From: JBBQNJ01 sp038329845
GTDB taxonomy: Bacteria > Planctomycetota > Phycisphaerae > Tepidisphaerales > Tepidisphaeraceae
Assembly (NCBI GenBank): GCA_038329845.1
Contig: JBBQNJ010000013.1
Location: forward strand, 12,849-76,848
Direction of reading: 5' to 3'
DNA: 64,000 nt
Below, piece by piece: positions 25,119-33,846 of this stretch (position 1 is the stretch's first letter; each line of letters starts with the position of its first letter). Made by a program: the position numbers and the translations under genes. Below the pieces are notes generated by a model that worked only from the letters and a program-made list of their open reading frames with translations, had not been told where the DNA came from and searched no databases.

Positions 25119-25849
25119 GGGTCGCCCCTGGGTTGATGGGTGGTTATTCCGATCGCCGATAGGTTACGAAGCTAATCCGCCGCCCGCCGGCCCGCAAGCT
25201 GAGCTGCTCCCCATGCGCTGGGCGTATTTTAGCCTTGGTTAAGATGGATTCATATGCCCACTGACGCCTGACGTCGCGCAGGGAGCCCGAAGGGCGACCG
25301 GAGCGACAACCGCCGATGAACGCCGATCACGGTCAACGAGGGTTTCCGCCGCGCCGACGCCGGCGCGGTCGAAGACGGTGAGGAATGACCGGGACCCGAC
25401 CGGTTGCGGGAACCGGGATCAACAGGATGAACAGGATCGAGGCGCGCGGCGAGCCGGGCCAGCGCCTGATCCGGTATCCTTTTTTGATCGGCGTTGATCG
25501 GCGTCGATCGGCGGTGAGTTCCTTCCCGGATGAACAGGATGGACACGATCAACAGGATCACCAGGACCAAAACGCCCGGCGAAAACCCAGCCAAAAAGGC
25601 CTTATCCTGTGAATCCTGTTTATAATGTGAATCCTGATCGGACTTGATTTTGGCCAGAGGATCCAACGCCAAGCCGCGACGGACCGAAAGAGTCTTTCTT
25701 TTTGAATCTCTTCGGGTCCTTCGCCACTTCGTCCCTCCATCCCTCCGTGGCTTCCTCTACTCCCTCATCTTCCCGGCAGAACCCGTCCTTCCGTGGCTTC
25801 CTCTACTTACTCATCTTCCACGGCCGAACCCGTGCCTCCGTGGCTTCCT
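25119..25849. other. Gene-free stretch with short repeats
   Basis: Long frames here read through repeated CAGGAT-type units. AACAGGAT or its inverse recurs between about 25420 and 25640, and a related run lies at 62720-62760. No gene is supported. The right end is the 47-bp tandem repeat. Confidence 0.5.
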
Positions 25850-25885
25850 CTACCGACTCATCTTCCACGGCAGAACCCCACGAGA
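25746..25885. repeat. Tandem repeat, three units of about 46-47 bp
   Basis: Units start at 25746, 25792 and 25839 with CGTGGCTTCCTCTAC and contain ACTCATCTTCC and GCAGAACC. The third unit overlaps the last dozen codons of the downstream FHA gene on the minus strand. The repeat therefore grew out of, or into, its 3' end. Confidence 0.85.
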
Positions 25886-27259
25886 GCGTTTGACGGCGGA
25901 GTAGACCCACTTCTTCCATTTCTCGTACTTTTGCGGATCGCGAGCCTGGCGAAGCGACTCGAGTCGGGCGGTGTCGTAAATGTTGATCCCCGATGGAGAG
26001 TTGTAGCCCATCTCATTCGAGAGCGCTTCGATGACCCGCTTCTGCTGATCGTTCAGGCGATCGCGCTCGCCGATCAGGCGTTTCTTGTAATCGGCACTGG
26101 TCTCCTGAGCGATCTCGCGATTCTTAGCTTCGGTGTCTTTGCGAAGCTGATCCCGCTGCTCGCTCAGTTCGTTGATCCGCCGCCACCACAACTGGTCCAG
26201 CGCCTGTTCGACATAGGCGTCCAGATCCTTATCCAACGAGCGGTCCGCCAACGTCGAGCGATACTGCTCGATCATGGCGATGGCGATCTCCGGCGCCGAC
26301 AGCCGGCGTGTTTCCTCGAGGTTCCGCCACTCCGGCGTTTCCTTGCGCGGATCGGTCACAGGCAGTTCCGGCGGCTGAGGACTTTCTTCCGGTTTCGCCG
26401 CCGCGGCGGTGTCCCTCGGGGACGGCGCACCCGTTGCCCGGTCGGACGGCACCGGCGCGGCCGATCGGACGGGTGGCGTCGGCACCGGACGCTTGGCCGT
26501 GCCGGCCGCCGCGCCCGGCTTGGGCGCTGTTCCCCCGACGTACGCTCCCACTTCCGGACTGAAAATGCTAACCGATCGCGGCAACGGCGCCACAACCGGC
26601 GCGCCCAGAGGCTTCTTAACGGCCACCCCCTGGCGATCTGCGCCGGCAAAATGCACCACCATCCATGCCCCCAGGGCGATCACCAGCGCGATCCCCACCC
26701 CCAGCCCGATCATCGCCGGTGATGCCGGCTTAGCCTTCGGCACGTAGTAGCGCGTCGTGTTGAAGCGCGATAACGCCGCCTCCCAGTCACCCGCCCCCCC
26801 CATTGGCCCCGACTCCCCCGTCCCCCCTGTCGCCTGCGCCGCAGGCACCGGCTGGGGCGGCAATTCATCTTCGTCCGGATGCGAGTCGATCCAATCCTGG
26901 GCGCTGACCGGTGCCGCCGCCAGCGACTGACCCGAATCATGCGGCGTATCCGGATCGATCGTCATTCGCGGCGAATCGGCTTCCCGACCCAACGCGATCT
27001 CGTCCCCGACGTTCAGATACATCGCCCCATGGATCGGTTGGCCGTTGACCAGCGTTCCCGTCACGCTCCCGGCGTCCTGCACCACCCAGCGCCCATCGTG
27101 CATGAATAACATGCAGTGCCGGCGGGACACGTTGCCCCCGGCGATGCGAATATCGACATCGTCGCCCCGCCCGGCCACCAATGGCGAGTCCGGACCGCGC
27201 CCAGTTAGATCCAGAAATTGCTCGCCCGACGAATCCGTCAGCTTGATCGGAAGACCCAT
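25850..27259 (-). CDS. FHA-domain membrane protein
   Basis: From the ATG at 27259, with GGAGGTG at ideal spacing, this is a 469-residue protein. An N-terminal FHA domain (about residues 15-95: AGRGDDVDIRIAGGNVSRRH, then TGTLVNGQPI) should bind phosphothreonine peptides. A Pro/Ala-rich linker leads to one membrane helix (PAMIGLGVGIALVIALGAWM). Then come another Pro/Ala linker and a C-terminal helical domain with coiled-coil character (RDQLRKDTEAKNREIAQET). It lies next to a second membrane protein and close to the FHA-GspE gene. A role in Ser/Thr phospho-signalling is inferred. Confidence 0.8.
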   Translation of the reverse strand: MGLPIKLTDSSGEQFLDLTGRGPDSPLVAGRGDDVDIRIAGGNVSRRHCMLFMHDGRWVVQDAGSVTGTLVNGQPIHGAMYLNVGDEIALGREADSPRMTIDPDTPHDSGQSLAAAPVSAQDWIDSHPDEDELPPQPVPAAQATGGTGESGPMGGAGDWEAALSRFNTTRYYVPKAKPASPAMIGLGVGIALVIALGAWMVVHFAGADRQGVAVKKPLGAPVVAPLPRSVSIFSPEVGAYVGGTAPKPGAAAGTAKRPVPTPPVRSAAPVPSDRATGAPSPRDTAAAAKPEESPQPPELPVTDPRKETPEWRNLEETRRLSAPEIAIAMIEQYRSTLADRSLDKDLDAYVEQALDQLWWRRINELSEQRDQLRKDTEAKNREIAQETSADYKKRLIGERDRLNDQQKRVIEALSNEMGYNSPSGINIYDTARLESLRQARDPQKYEKWKKWVYSAVKRSRGVLPWKMSR

Positions 27260-27340
27260 CGCGTCCACCTCCGAGGCACCCGCCCCTTTCAGAACGCCCC
27301 GAATCGTACCGCCGATGCCGCGATGTGGCCACCGCATCGC

Positions 27341-28207
27341 CTAAGAAGCATCTTCGTTCGACTTCTTCTTCGTGTGCGCAACCGGGTAATACTCCCCCGT
27401 GTATTCTTTTCCCACTTCGCCGTCCGTCGATGGCACCGTCGGAGACGCTTCGAGATGCCCGGCTCGCAGCTCTCGCACCGGAGCAGGTCCGCCCGCCGCG
27501 CCGGATGGCTCTTGCGGCTGACCCTCGGTGAGAAACTCTCTGGCGCTGGCCTCGAGCGCCGCCATGTTGGCCTCATCCTCGGCGGTCATCCCCGCCGGCT
27601 CGGCCGGGCGCTGCGGCTTGTCCTGCGTCGTCGAGCGAACCTTTCTCAAGTTGATCCCCTCTTCCGGCGGGCGCCCTAACGATCCGAACGCCGCCAGGTT
27701 CAAGACCAGCGGACCCACCACGCCGATCAGCAAAAACGCCCCGCCCCCCCACAAGATGTAAGTCCAATTGGTTTCCCACCACCAGGCATACTTGTAGTGA
27801 ATATCCGGATGGTCCTTGGCCGCCGCCGCGAGAAAATCCCGCACTGTGGGCTGCTCCATCTGCAGCGGGATTCGGCGCGATGAATACGGCACGGCCAGGT
27901 TCGCGTGCACATCGGTATATTCGGCCTTGCGCTTATCCTTGGGATCGACTTGCAGCAGCATCGCCGTCACCACGTAGACTTCGCGTCCATCCACCGCCTT
28001 ATCCCTCGGCGGGTAGACCACCAGGTCGCGGATCCACGGGTTCCCCTCGAGCGGTTTTTTCCACAATTCCCGCTCCATCCGCTCCTGCCCCATGTTCGCC
28101 CCCGACGATGGAGCTTCGAGCATGTTGATCCGCATCTCGGCGATGCCCCAACCCGCAAGGGCGCCGATCAACAACCATACCAGATACGGTATACGTTCAA
28201 TCCTCAT
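27341..28207 (-). CDS. Conserved membrane protein of unknown function
   Basis: This 288-residue protein has an N-terminal helix (LVWLLIGALAGWGIAEM) and an extracytoplasmic domain of about 130 residues. A second helix follows (LWGGGAFLLIGVVGPLVLNL), then a charged cytoplasmic tail containing GRPPEEGINLRKVRS. I do not recognise a named family. It is 81 bases upstream of the FHA protein on the same strand and likely co-expressed with it. Confidence 0.75.
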   Translation of the reverse strand: MRIERIPYLVWLLIGALAGWGIAEMRINMLEAPSSGANMGQERMERELWKKPLEGNPWIRDLVVYPPRDKAVDGREVYVVTAMLLQVDPKDKRKAEYTDVHANLAVPYSSRRIPLQMEQPTVRDFLAAAAKDHPDIHYKYAWWWETNWTYILWGGGAFLLIGVVGPLVLNLAAFGSLGRPPEEGINLRKVRSTTQDKPQRPAEPAGMTAEDEANMAALEASAREFLTEGQPQEPSGAAGGPAPVRELRAGHLEASPTVPSTDGEVGKEYTGEYYPVAHTKKKSNEDAS

Positions 28208-28460
28208 AACTGCTTCCCGCCCGTCGAATCGTTCATACCAAGTTCCTTTCCTCTACTACCTTCGGCAACCGCATCGGTTGACGGGCAAGCCAGTACAAAG
28301 CACAAATCGGGGTGCTATTTCTCATTGAGATAGTCGCGGAATTGCTCCCGCCGCTGGATCGACTCGACGTCCTTTTGTCGATTGGCCGCACGCTTGCTGG
28401 CGCCATCCCGCTGCGCCGCCGGCGCGAGGATAAGACATGCCAAGAGAGGCACGCCCCCAA

Positions 28461-28578
28461 AAAGGGGACGCGCTTCTTTTTTCACAGGATAATATAGTTG
28501 CATTGTTATTTATAGCTTCTAATTGAGCATATTAGCGAAATTATGATCCCCATGTTGAAAAAGGAGCGCCTCCCCTTT
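28461..28578. repeat. GGGGACG palindrome-ended element, AT-rich core
   Basis: This 118-bp element has imperfect inverted ends, AAAGGGGACGCGCTTCTTTT on the left and AAAAAGGAGCGCCTCCCCTT on the right. About 75 bases of AT-rich core lie between them, in otherwise GC-rich DNA. It is a sibling of 35822-35938. The interval 28208-28747 contains no supported gene apart from this; a 62-codon minus-strand frame overlapping it was rejected. Confidence 0.75.
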
Positions 28579-28747
28579 CTTCGTTCGTCCCTTTCTTCGT
28601 TGCTGGCGATTCTCGATGCTCTCCAGAAATTCGGACACAGCTGGCCAAAATCGAAATCGGTTCTGCGCTGGACGCGCCGAACGCGACGGGATACGTTAAT
28701 TGAATGATCGCTGATGTCCGCTGCCGAGTTTCCTGGGGGTGGGGGTG

Positions 28748-30463
28748 ATGGAGGCAGCGCATCTGGAGATCGCCTCCCCCGGGGGCAGTCAGCAGTTGCC
28801 GCTCGGCGGCGCGCCCGTCACGATCGGCAGGCATCCGGACAATACGCTGGTCATTGCCGATCACATGGCCAGCCGCCACCACTGCGTAATCGAACCGGCC
28901 CCCGACGGGGGTTGGCAGGTGCGAGATCTTCGCAGCTCCAACGGCACCCGCGTCAACGGTCAAGTGATCCAGTCGGTGCGGTTGGGACCGGGCGACGCGG
29001 TCACCATCGGTCGAACCCGCGTCACGCTGGTAACGCCTGAACTGATCGATTCGCCGGACTTGGCCGCGCTCGAGCAGATCGTCGAGCAGCAACCCGAGCC
29101 GGTCGAGCTGCTAACCGAGGATGATATCGTCGGCGATTCGCCCACCGTCGATGAGGAAGCGCCGGTTCGGATCGGCGCCGAGAATGACAACTTCATCGCC
29201 GTCCTGGTCTCGATGGCCGAGTCGATCCCGGACAAGCCGTTCGACGACAGCGCCATCGGATTGGCCGGCGTCAGCGGCAAGATGATGCACCCGCCGGGGC
29301 GCGTTCGCCGGGCCGACTCGAGCGAAGCCGTCGATGTGCTGCGGCTGATCCTGCTGGTCGCGTTTCGTTCGCGGGCCACGGATATCCATGTCGAACCCAA
29401 GGCCGACTACGTACAGGTTCGGGCCCGAGTGGATGGCTCGATGGTCGAGGTCGTGCGCCTGCCCGCCTCGGTCGGCCAACGCATCGGGGCCTTGGTGAAG
29501 GTTCTCAGCGACATCGAGCTGAGTACCCGCAACATGGTTCAGGAGGGGAGATTCACCGCGCATCTGCCCACGCGACAAGTCGATTTCCGCGTCAGCTTCG
29601 CCCCCAGCGTCTTCGGCCAGAAACTGGTCCTTCGCGTGCTTGATGCGGCCAACGCCCCGATGCATCTGCGCGACCTGCGGCTGCCCGACTGGATGCAGGA
29701 TGAACTGTCGCACTCGATCCAGCAGGACTCGGGGATGATCCTCGTCTGCGGGCCGACCGGCTCGGGCAAGACCAGTTCGCTTTACGCCTTGCTGCGAAGC
29801 ATCGACGTGTCCGATCGCAATGTCGTGACCATCGAGGACCCGGTTGAGATCCAGATCGATGGGGTTACCCAGATGCCCGTCGATGACGAACAGGGCAAGA
29901 GCTTTTCCGACCTGCTGCGATCGGTTCTGCGGCAGGATCCCGATGTCATCCTGGTGGGCGAAATCCGCGATGCCGAGACCGCTCGGATCGCCATGCAGGC
30001 GGCGATCACCGGGCACCTGGTTTTTTCGACCATCCACACCAAGGACACCATCGGAACCATTTTTCGCCTGATCGACCTGGGGATCGAGCCGTACATGGTC
30101 AGCCAGGGGCTGCAAGTAGTGCTGGGCCAGCGGCTCGTGCGTCAGCTCTGCCCGTATTGCAAGAAGCCGGTGACGCCCACGCCGGTGCAGATCAAACGGA
30201 TCGGGCGCGAGGTGTCGCGCATCTTCATGCCCCACGGGTGCCCCAAGTGCCTTGGGACCGGTTACGCCGGCCGACAGGCGATCTTCGAACTGCTTCATAG
30301 CAACGATGCCCTGCGCGATGTCATCGTGAAAAATCCGGGGATTCAAGAAGTGCGAAAGAGCCTGGGCGACACGCATTTCCAATCCCTGGCGCAGGTGGGA
30401 TTCGAGCTGGTGGCCGAGGGCGTCGTCAGCTATGACGAAATCGTTCGGGCCGTCGGCCGGTAG
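28748..30463 (+). CDS. FHA domain fused to a GspE/PilB-type secretion ATPase
   Basis: From the ATG at 28748 this is a 571-residue protein. Residues about 1-90 form an FHA phosphothreonine-binding domain (VTIGRHPDNTLVIADHMASR, then SSNGTRVNGQ). The rest is a secretion ATPase: SRATDIHVEPKADYVQVRAR, Walker A CGPTGSGKT, the Asp box TIEDPVEIQIDG, Walker B DPDVILVGEIRD, the His box GHLVFSTIHTKDT and a zinc site CPYC...CPKC. It would power pilus or type II-like export. The usual N-terminal GspE domain is replaced by FHA. It lies about 7 kb before the pilus cluster, which has its own PilB. Confidence 0.92.
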   Translation: MEAAHLEIASPGGSQQLPLGGAPVTIGRHPDNTLVIADHMASRHHCVIEPAPDGGWQVRDLRSSNGTRVNGQVIQSVRLGPGDAVTIGRTRVTLVTPELIDSPDLAALEQIVEQQPEPVELLTEDDIVGDSPTVDEEAPVRIGAENDNFIAVLVSMAESIPDKPFDDSAIGLAGVSGKMMHPPGRVRRADSSEAVDVLRLILLVAFRSRATDIHVEPKADYVQVRARVDGSMVEVVRLPASVGQRIGALVKVLSDIELSTRNMVQEGRFTAHLPTRQVDFRVSFAPSVFGQKLVLRVLDAANAPMHLRDLRLPDWMQDELSHSIQQDSGMILVCGPTGSGKTSSLYALLRSIDVSDRNVVTIEDPVEIQIDGVTQMPVDDEQGKSFSDLLRSVLRQDPDVILVGEIRDAETARIAMQAAITGHLVFSTIHTKDTIGTIFRLIDLGIEPYMVSQGLQVVLGQRLVRQLCPYCKKPVTPTPVQIKRIGREVSRIFMPHGCPKCLGTGYAGRQAIFELLHSNDALRDVIVKNPGIQEVRKSLGDTHFQSLAQVGFELVAEGVVSYDEIVRAVGR

Positions 30464-31104
30464 AGCCCATTCTCGCGGATATAACGCCCCACCGGCTCGG
30501 GGACCAGGTAGTCGATCGGCAGATCATTGATCACCCTGCGGCGGATTTCCGTCGCGCTGATGTCGATCCGCGGGGCAACCACAATCCTGCGGCGAAGTGG
30601 ATGAAAAGCCTCTGCCAGCGCGCTCCAGTCCATCTCGAAGCCGGGCCGGGCCATGATGAACAGCATCGCCTCACGCATCAGCGCCTCGGGCTGGTGCCAC
30701 TGGGGCAATTGATTGAGCATGTCGGCACCGATCAGCCATGCCACTGGACCGGCTCCGTCGGCGACGAGCCGGCGAACGGTGTCGATGGTGAAGCTCGGAC
30801 CCGGGCGATCGGTTTCGATCGTTGAAACGTCGAACATCGCATCGCGCGGCACCGCCGCCCGGCACATCGCCAACCGATCCGTCGCGGATGCCATGTCGAT
30901 CTGTCCGGCCTTGTGAGGCGGCTGCCCGGACGGAATCAGCGTAATCCGATCAACCCCGAGGCACTCTGCCACGGCGCGGGCGCAGATGAGGTGTCCATGG
31001 TGAATCGGGTTAAAACTCCCGCCGAAACAGAGCATGTCGGGCGTGCCCGCCCGATTGGGAAAGGCTGGATTACGAGGATCGAGAGTTGTCCGGAACATAT
31101 CCAT
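30430..31104 (-). CDS. nadD: Nicotinate-nucleotide adenylyltransferase
   Basis: NadD joins ATP to nicotinate mononucleotide in NAD synthesis. The nucleotidyltransferase motif GGSFNPIHHGH is at residues 28-38 and the ISATEIRRRV motif near the end. The ATG at 31104 gives a 27-residue leader before GGSFNP; the internal ATG at 31035 would give a more usual N-terminus. The 3' end overlaps the converging secretion ATPase gene by 34 bases. Confidence 0.93.
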   Translation of the reverse strand: MDMFRTTLDPRNPAFPNRAGTPDMLCFGGSFNPIHHGHLICARAVAECLGVDRITLIPSGQPPHKAGQIDMASATDRLAMCRAAVPRDAMFDVSTIETDRPGPSFTIDTVRRLVADGAGPVAWLIGADMLNQLPQWHQPEALMREAMLFIMARPGFEMDWSALAEAFHPLRRRIVVAPRIDISATEIRRRVINDLPIDYLVPEPVGRYIRENGLYRPTARTISS

Positions 31105-31458
31105 TGATCTAATTTTACGGTTAAGCTCGGTGGGTCTTGCAACGGCTTTCCCGACCGTTAGGAGCGGTGGATTTTTGCCGTCCCTATTTTGAGCGGTCGA
31201 GGTAATAATGGCCAGAGCGGATGATAGGTCTGCAAAACCCGATAATCGACATGCGAAAATCGGCAGGTTAAGTGTCCAATCATCCGAGGATTACGAAAAT
31301 GCCGGTGGATTTTTTCCACAAAGTTTGGAATCGCCGGTATTTATAGAATCAGGACTAGCAAAGCACCCGACAGGTGTGTTACAATGCCTCTTGGGCAACG
31401 TACAATGGGCTGGCCGACCGATAACCGTCCGAACTTGTGACATGGAGGAGTAAAAGCG
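31105..31458 (+). promoter_or_regulatory. Upstream region of the sigma factor gene
   Basis: There is no protein gene here. A possible promoter lies near 31358-31390 (TAGCAA, 17-18 bases, TACAAT), about 70 bases before the start. GGAGGAG precedes the start codon. The rest (about 31140-31340) shows an AT-richer patch without a clear motif. The promoter is a visual guess. Confidence 0.3.
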
Positions 31459-32448
31459 ATGCCTACCAAGACCCCCAAGAAGCGTTCTTCCCCGATCCCG
31501 CGGGTGCTGCGCCTGCGCGTCGAGCCGTTGCTCCTCGAGAGCTACGATTATATGGACAGCGAGCACTTCAAGTCCAAGGGCATCGAAAAAATGCTCTTTG
31601 ACTTTGAAGTCGAACCCGCCTTGCCGTTGACGAGCTGGTATCAGCCCACCCGCGACGAGGTGGAACCCGCGGCCAACGCCGCGTCGCCGCAGTTGATGAA
31701 GGGCGACGAGGAACGGTTGATGTTCCTGCGCTTCAACTTCTGCAAGCGAAAGCTGACCAAGCTCCAGGCGAAGATCAAGCGCGAAGGCCTGACTCGCCAG
31801 ACCGCTCAGGATTTTCTCGAATGGCATCGCCGATTCGAGCATTTCCGAGAATACTTGGTCCGCACCAACTTGGCGCTGGTGCTGGCGATGGCCAAGCGGA
31901 CACGCCTGGGCGATGTGGACTTTGCCGAGATCGTCAGCGAAGGGAATATGGCCCTGCTTCGCGCAGTGGATAAGTTCAACGTGGACCGGGGTTTTAAGTT
32001 CTCGACGTATTCCTGTCGGGCGATTCTCAAGGCGTTCAGCCGAACGGCCATGAAGAGTTCGCGCCATCGAATGCGGTTTCCGGTCGAGTTCGAGCCGGAC
32101 TTGGAAAAGAGCGACTGGGCCGATCAGAAACGCAACCAGGTCGAGGATGATTGCGTCGATGAACTCAAGCAGATTGTCGATCGCAACCTGGCCGATCTGA
32201 GCGATACCGAGCAGACGGTCATTCGGCGACGATTCAACTGGCAACAGCGGGATGAATCGACGTTGACGCTCGAAGAAGTCGGGAGAATCATCGGCGTGAC
32301 CAAGGAGCGCGTGCGTCAGATTCAGAACAAAGCCCTGGCGAAGATTCGCGTGGTGATGGAAGAGGGGATTCTCCGAATCCATCCCCACCCGCGCCAGGAC
32401 GAGGCCGAATCGTCCGATACGCGCGAGCCGGCGCTCACCTTGGCATGA
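31459..32448 (+). CDS. RNA polymerase sigma-70 family factor
   Basis: This 329-residue sigma factor selects promoters for RNA polymerase. Region 2 is clear (YLVRTNLALVLAMAKR, EGNMALLRAVDKFNVDRGFK, FSTYSCRAILKAFSR), and region 4 has TLEEVGRIIGVTKERVRQIQ with KALAKIR. Region 1.1 is absent. A long N-terminal segment (about residues 1-85) is not typical of sigma factors. The size and regions 2 and 4 fit a group 2/3 factor rather than the housekeeping one. GGAGGAG precedes the start and a strong terminator follows. Confidence 0.9.
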   Translation: MPTKTPKKRSSPIPRVLRLRVEPLLLESYDYMDSEHFKSKGIEKMLFDFEVEPALPLTSWYQPTRDEVEPAANAASPQLMKGDEERLMFLRFNFCKRKLTKLQAKIKREGLTRQTAQDFLEWHRRFEHFREYLVRTNLALVLAMAKRTRLGDVDFAEIVSEGNMALLRAVDKFNVDRGFKFSTYSCRAILKAFSRTAMKSSRHRMRFPVEFEPDLEKSDWADQKRNQVEDDCVDELKQIVDRNLADLSDTEQTVIRRRFNWQQRDESTLTLEEVGRIIGVTKERVRQIQNKALAKIRVVMEEGILRIHPHPRQDEAESSDTREPALTLA

Positions 32449-32488
32449 GTGCGTCGCACCATCGATCCTGGAACTGATTCCTCCGAAA

Positions 32489-32527
32489 CCCCGCCGGTCG
32501 CACACTCGCGGCCGGCGGGGATATTTT
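32489..32527 (+). terminator. Rho-independent terminator after the sigma factor gene
   Basis: A perfect 9-bp stem CCCCGCCGG / CCGGCGGGG (32489-32497 and 32512-32520) is followed by ATATTTTT. It sits 41 bases after the stop codon. It also lies downstream of the converging isomerase gene. Confidence 0.85.
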
Positions 32528-32605
32528 TCGTCCCCGCCATGCGTCGAGATCAATGCCCGGAAACGGGCCAGGGATTCACCGCCCGGTGCATGAACGCCGC
32601 CGCGA

Positions 32606-33643
32606 TCAAATTGCCGTTTCCACGTCGAACATCCGCAAGACCACCAGGTCCTGGATGTCGATCAGCCCCACGGGATGTCCGGCGTCATCGACGACCGGCA
32701 GCTCGTCGATGCGCAGCGGGCGCATCATGGCGATCGCCTCGCTCGCCAGGGCATCGGCCGCAATTCGCTTGGGATTCCGCGTCATCACCTCGCCGATCGC
32801 GCGGTTCAGGTCTACCGCCCCGCTCGGCGAATTGGCAACCAACCGTCGCAGGTCGCCATCGGTGAAGATGCCGCTTAGCTGTTCGGTGGCGGGATCGACC
32901 AGGACGATAGCCCCGGGCAAGCGCAGGCGCTGCTCGCGCTCATCGAGGCGCTGGCCCAGTTTCGCCCGCTCCTCGAGGACCTGCCCGAGGGTCCGATCAT
33001 CGGCGCTGAGCGGGAGATTGTGTCCGCGAACAAAGGTCATCGCCTCGCGGACACGCATCAGCTTGCGGCCAAGCTGCCCGGCGGGGTGATATACCGCGAA
33101 CTCCTCGGCGGTGAAGTTGCGCAGCTTCATGACGGTCAAGGCCAAAGCATCTCCCAGGGCGAGCATCGCGGTCGTCGAGGCGCTGGGCGCCAGCCCGAGC
33201 GGACAGGCCTCCTCGATCCGCCCGGTGGCCAGGACCACATCGGCGTGACGTCCCAGGCTGCTCGAGCGGGTGGCGGTCATGGCGATCACCCGATGATTCA
33301 GCTTCTTGACAATGCTCAGTAATCGCAGGATTTCTTCACTTTCGCCCGAGGCTGAAAGAACCAGCACGATGTCCCCCTGCCGCACCGCGCCCAGGTCTCC
33401 ATGCACCGCATCGGCGGGCGACAAAAAGTGGCTGGGCGTTCCCACGCTCGCCAGCGTCGCCGAGATTTTCCGCGCCACATGCCCGGCCTTGCCCATCCCG
33501 CTGGTCAACACCGCCCCGGGACAGTCCAGGATCATCCGCACCGCAAGCTCGAACTGCTCATCCACCGCCTGGACCATCGCCCGCACCGCCCGGGCCTCGG
33601 TTTCGATTACCTGGACAGCGATTTGGCGAAGATCAGATTCCAT
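32606..33643 (-). CDS. kdsD: Arabinose-5-phosphate isomerase (KdsD/GutQ family)
   Basis: The enzyme converts ribulose-5-phosphate to arabinose-5-phosphate for KDO synthesis in LPS-bearing cells. Residues about 30-200 are the SIS sugar isomerase domain (TSGMGKAGHVARKISATLAS, then LSASGESEEI). Two CBS domains follow (REAMTFVRGHNLPLS and IGEVMTRNPKRI). About 345 residues against 320-330 is explained by a charged insertion in the first CBS domain (LEERAKLGQRLDEREQRLRL). The ATG at 33643 is chosen because the frame upstream (to 33844) is unlike coding sequence. Confidence 0.92.
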   Translation of the reverse strand: MESDLRQIAVQVIETEARAVRAMVQAVDEQFELAVRMILDCPGAVLTSGMGKAGHVARKISATLASVGTPSHFLSPADAVHGDLGAVRQGDIVLVLSASGESEEILRLLSIVKKLNHRVIAMTATRSSSLGRHADVVLATGRIEEACPLGLAPSASTTAMLALGDALALTVMKLRNFTAEEFAVYHPAGQLGRKLMRVREAMTFVRGHNLPLSADDRTLGQVLEERAKLGQRLDEREQRLRLPGAIVLVDPATEQLSGIFTDGDLRRLVANSPSGAVDLNRAIGEVMTRNPKRIAADALASEAIAMMRPLRIDELPVVDDAGHPVGLIDIQDLVVLRMFDVETAI

Positions 33644-33846
33644 GGTCTCACCGCCATCATACGCTGGGCGCGTGCAGGGAAAAACCACTCGACCATTCCG
33701 CGGCGAGACGGCTGATCGCCGGGCGCGTCGTTGCCGGGTGATGCACCCTCCGATCGGATGCGCGTTCCCTTTTCCGGTAAAAGCGGCGTGGACATTTGCG
33801 GCACGGAAAGCGGATATAATGGAGGGCGGAAGTTCCCGGAGCATTT

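Noticed and set aside
25250..25672. 140-codon minus-strand frame with a hydrophobic core
   Set aside because: The hydrophobic stretch is a translation of repeated ATCCTGTT units; not a gene.
28315..28503. Possible 62-residue small protein with a hydrophobic stretch
   Set aside because: Its N-terminal part is encoded by the GGGGACG element arm and there is no ribosome-binding site, so it is probably accidental.
29111..30382. 423-codon minus-strand open frame
   Set aside because: Antisense to the FHA-GspE gene; no start signal or family match.
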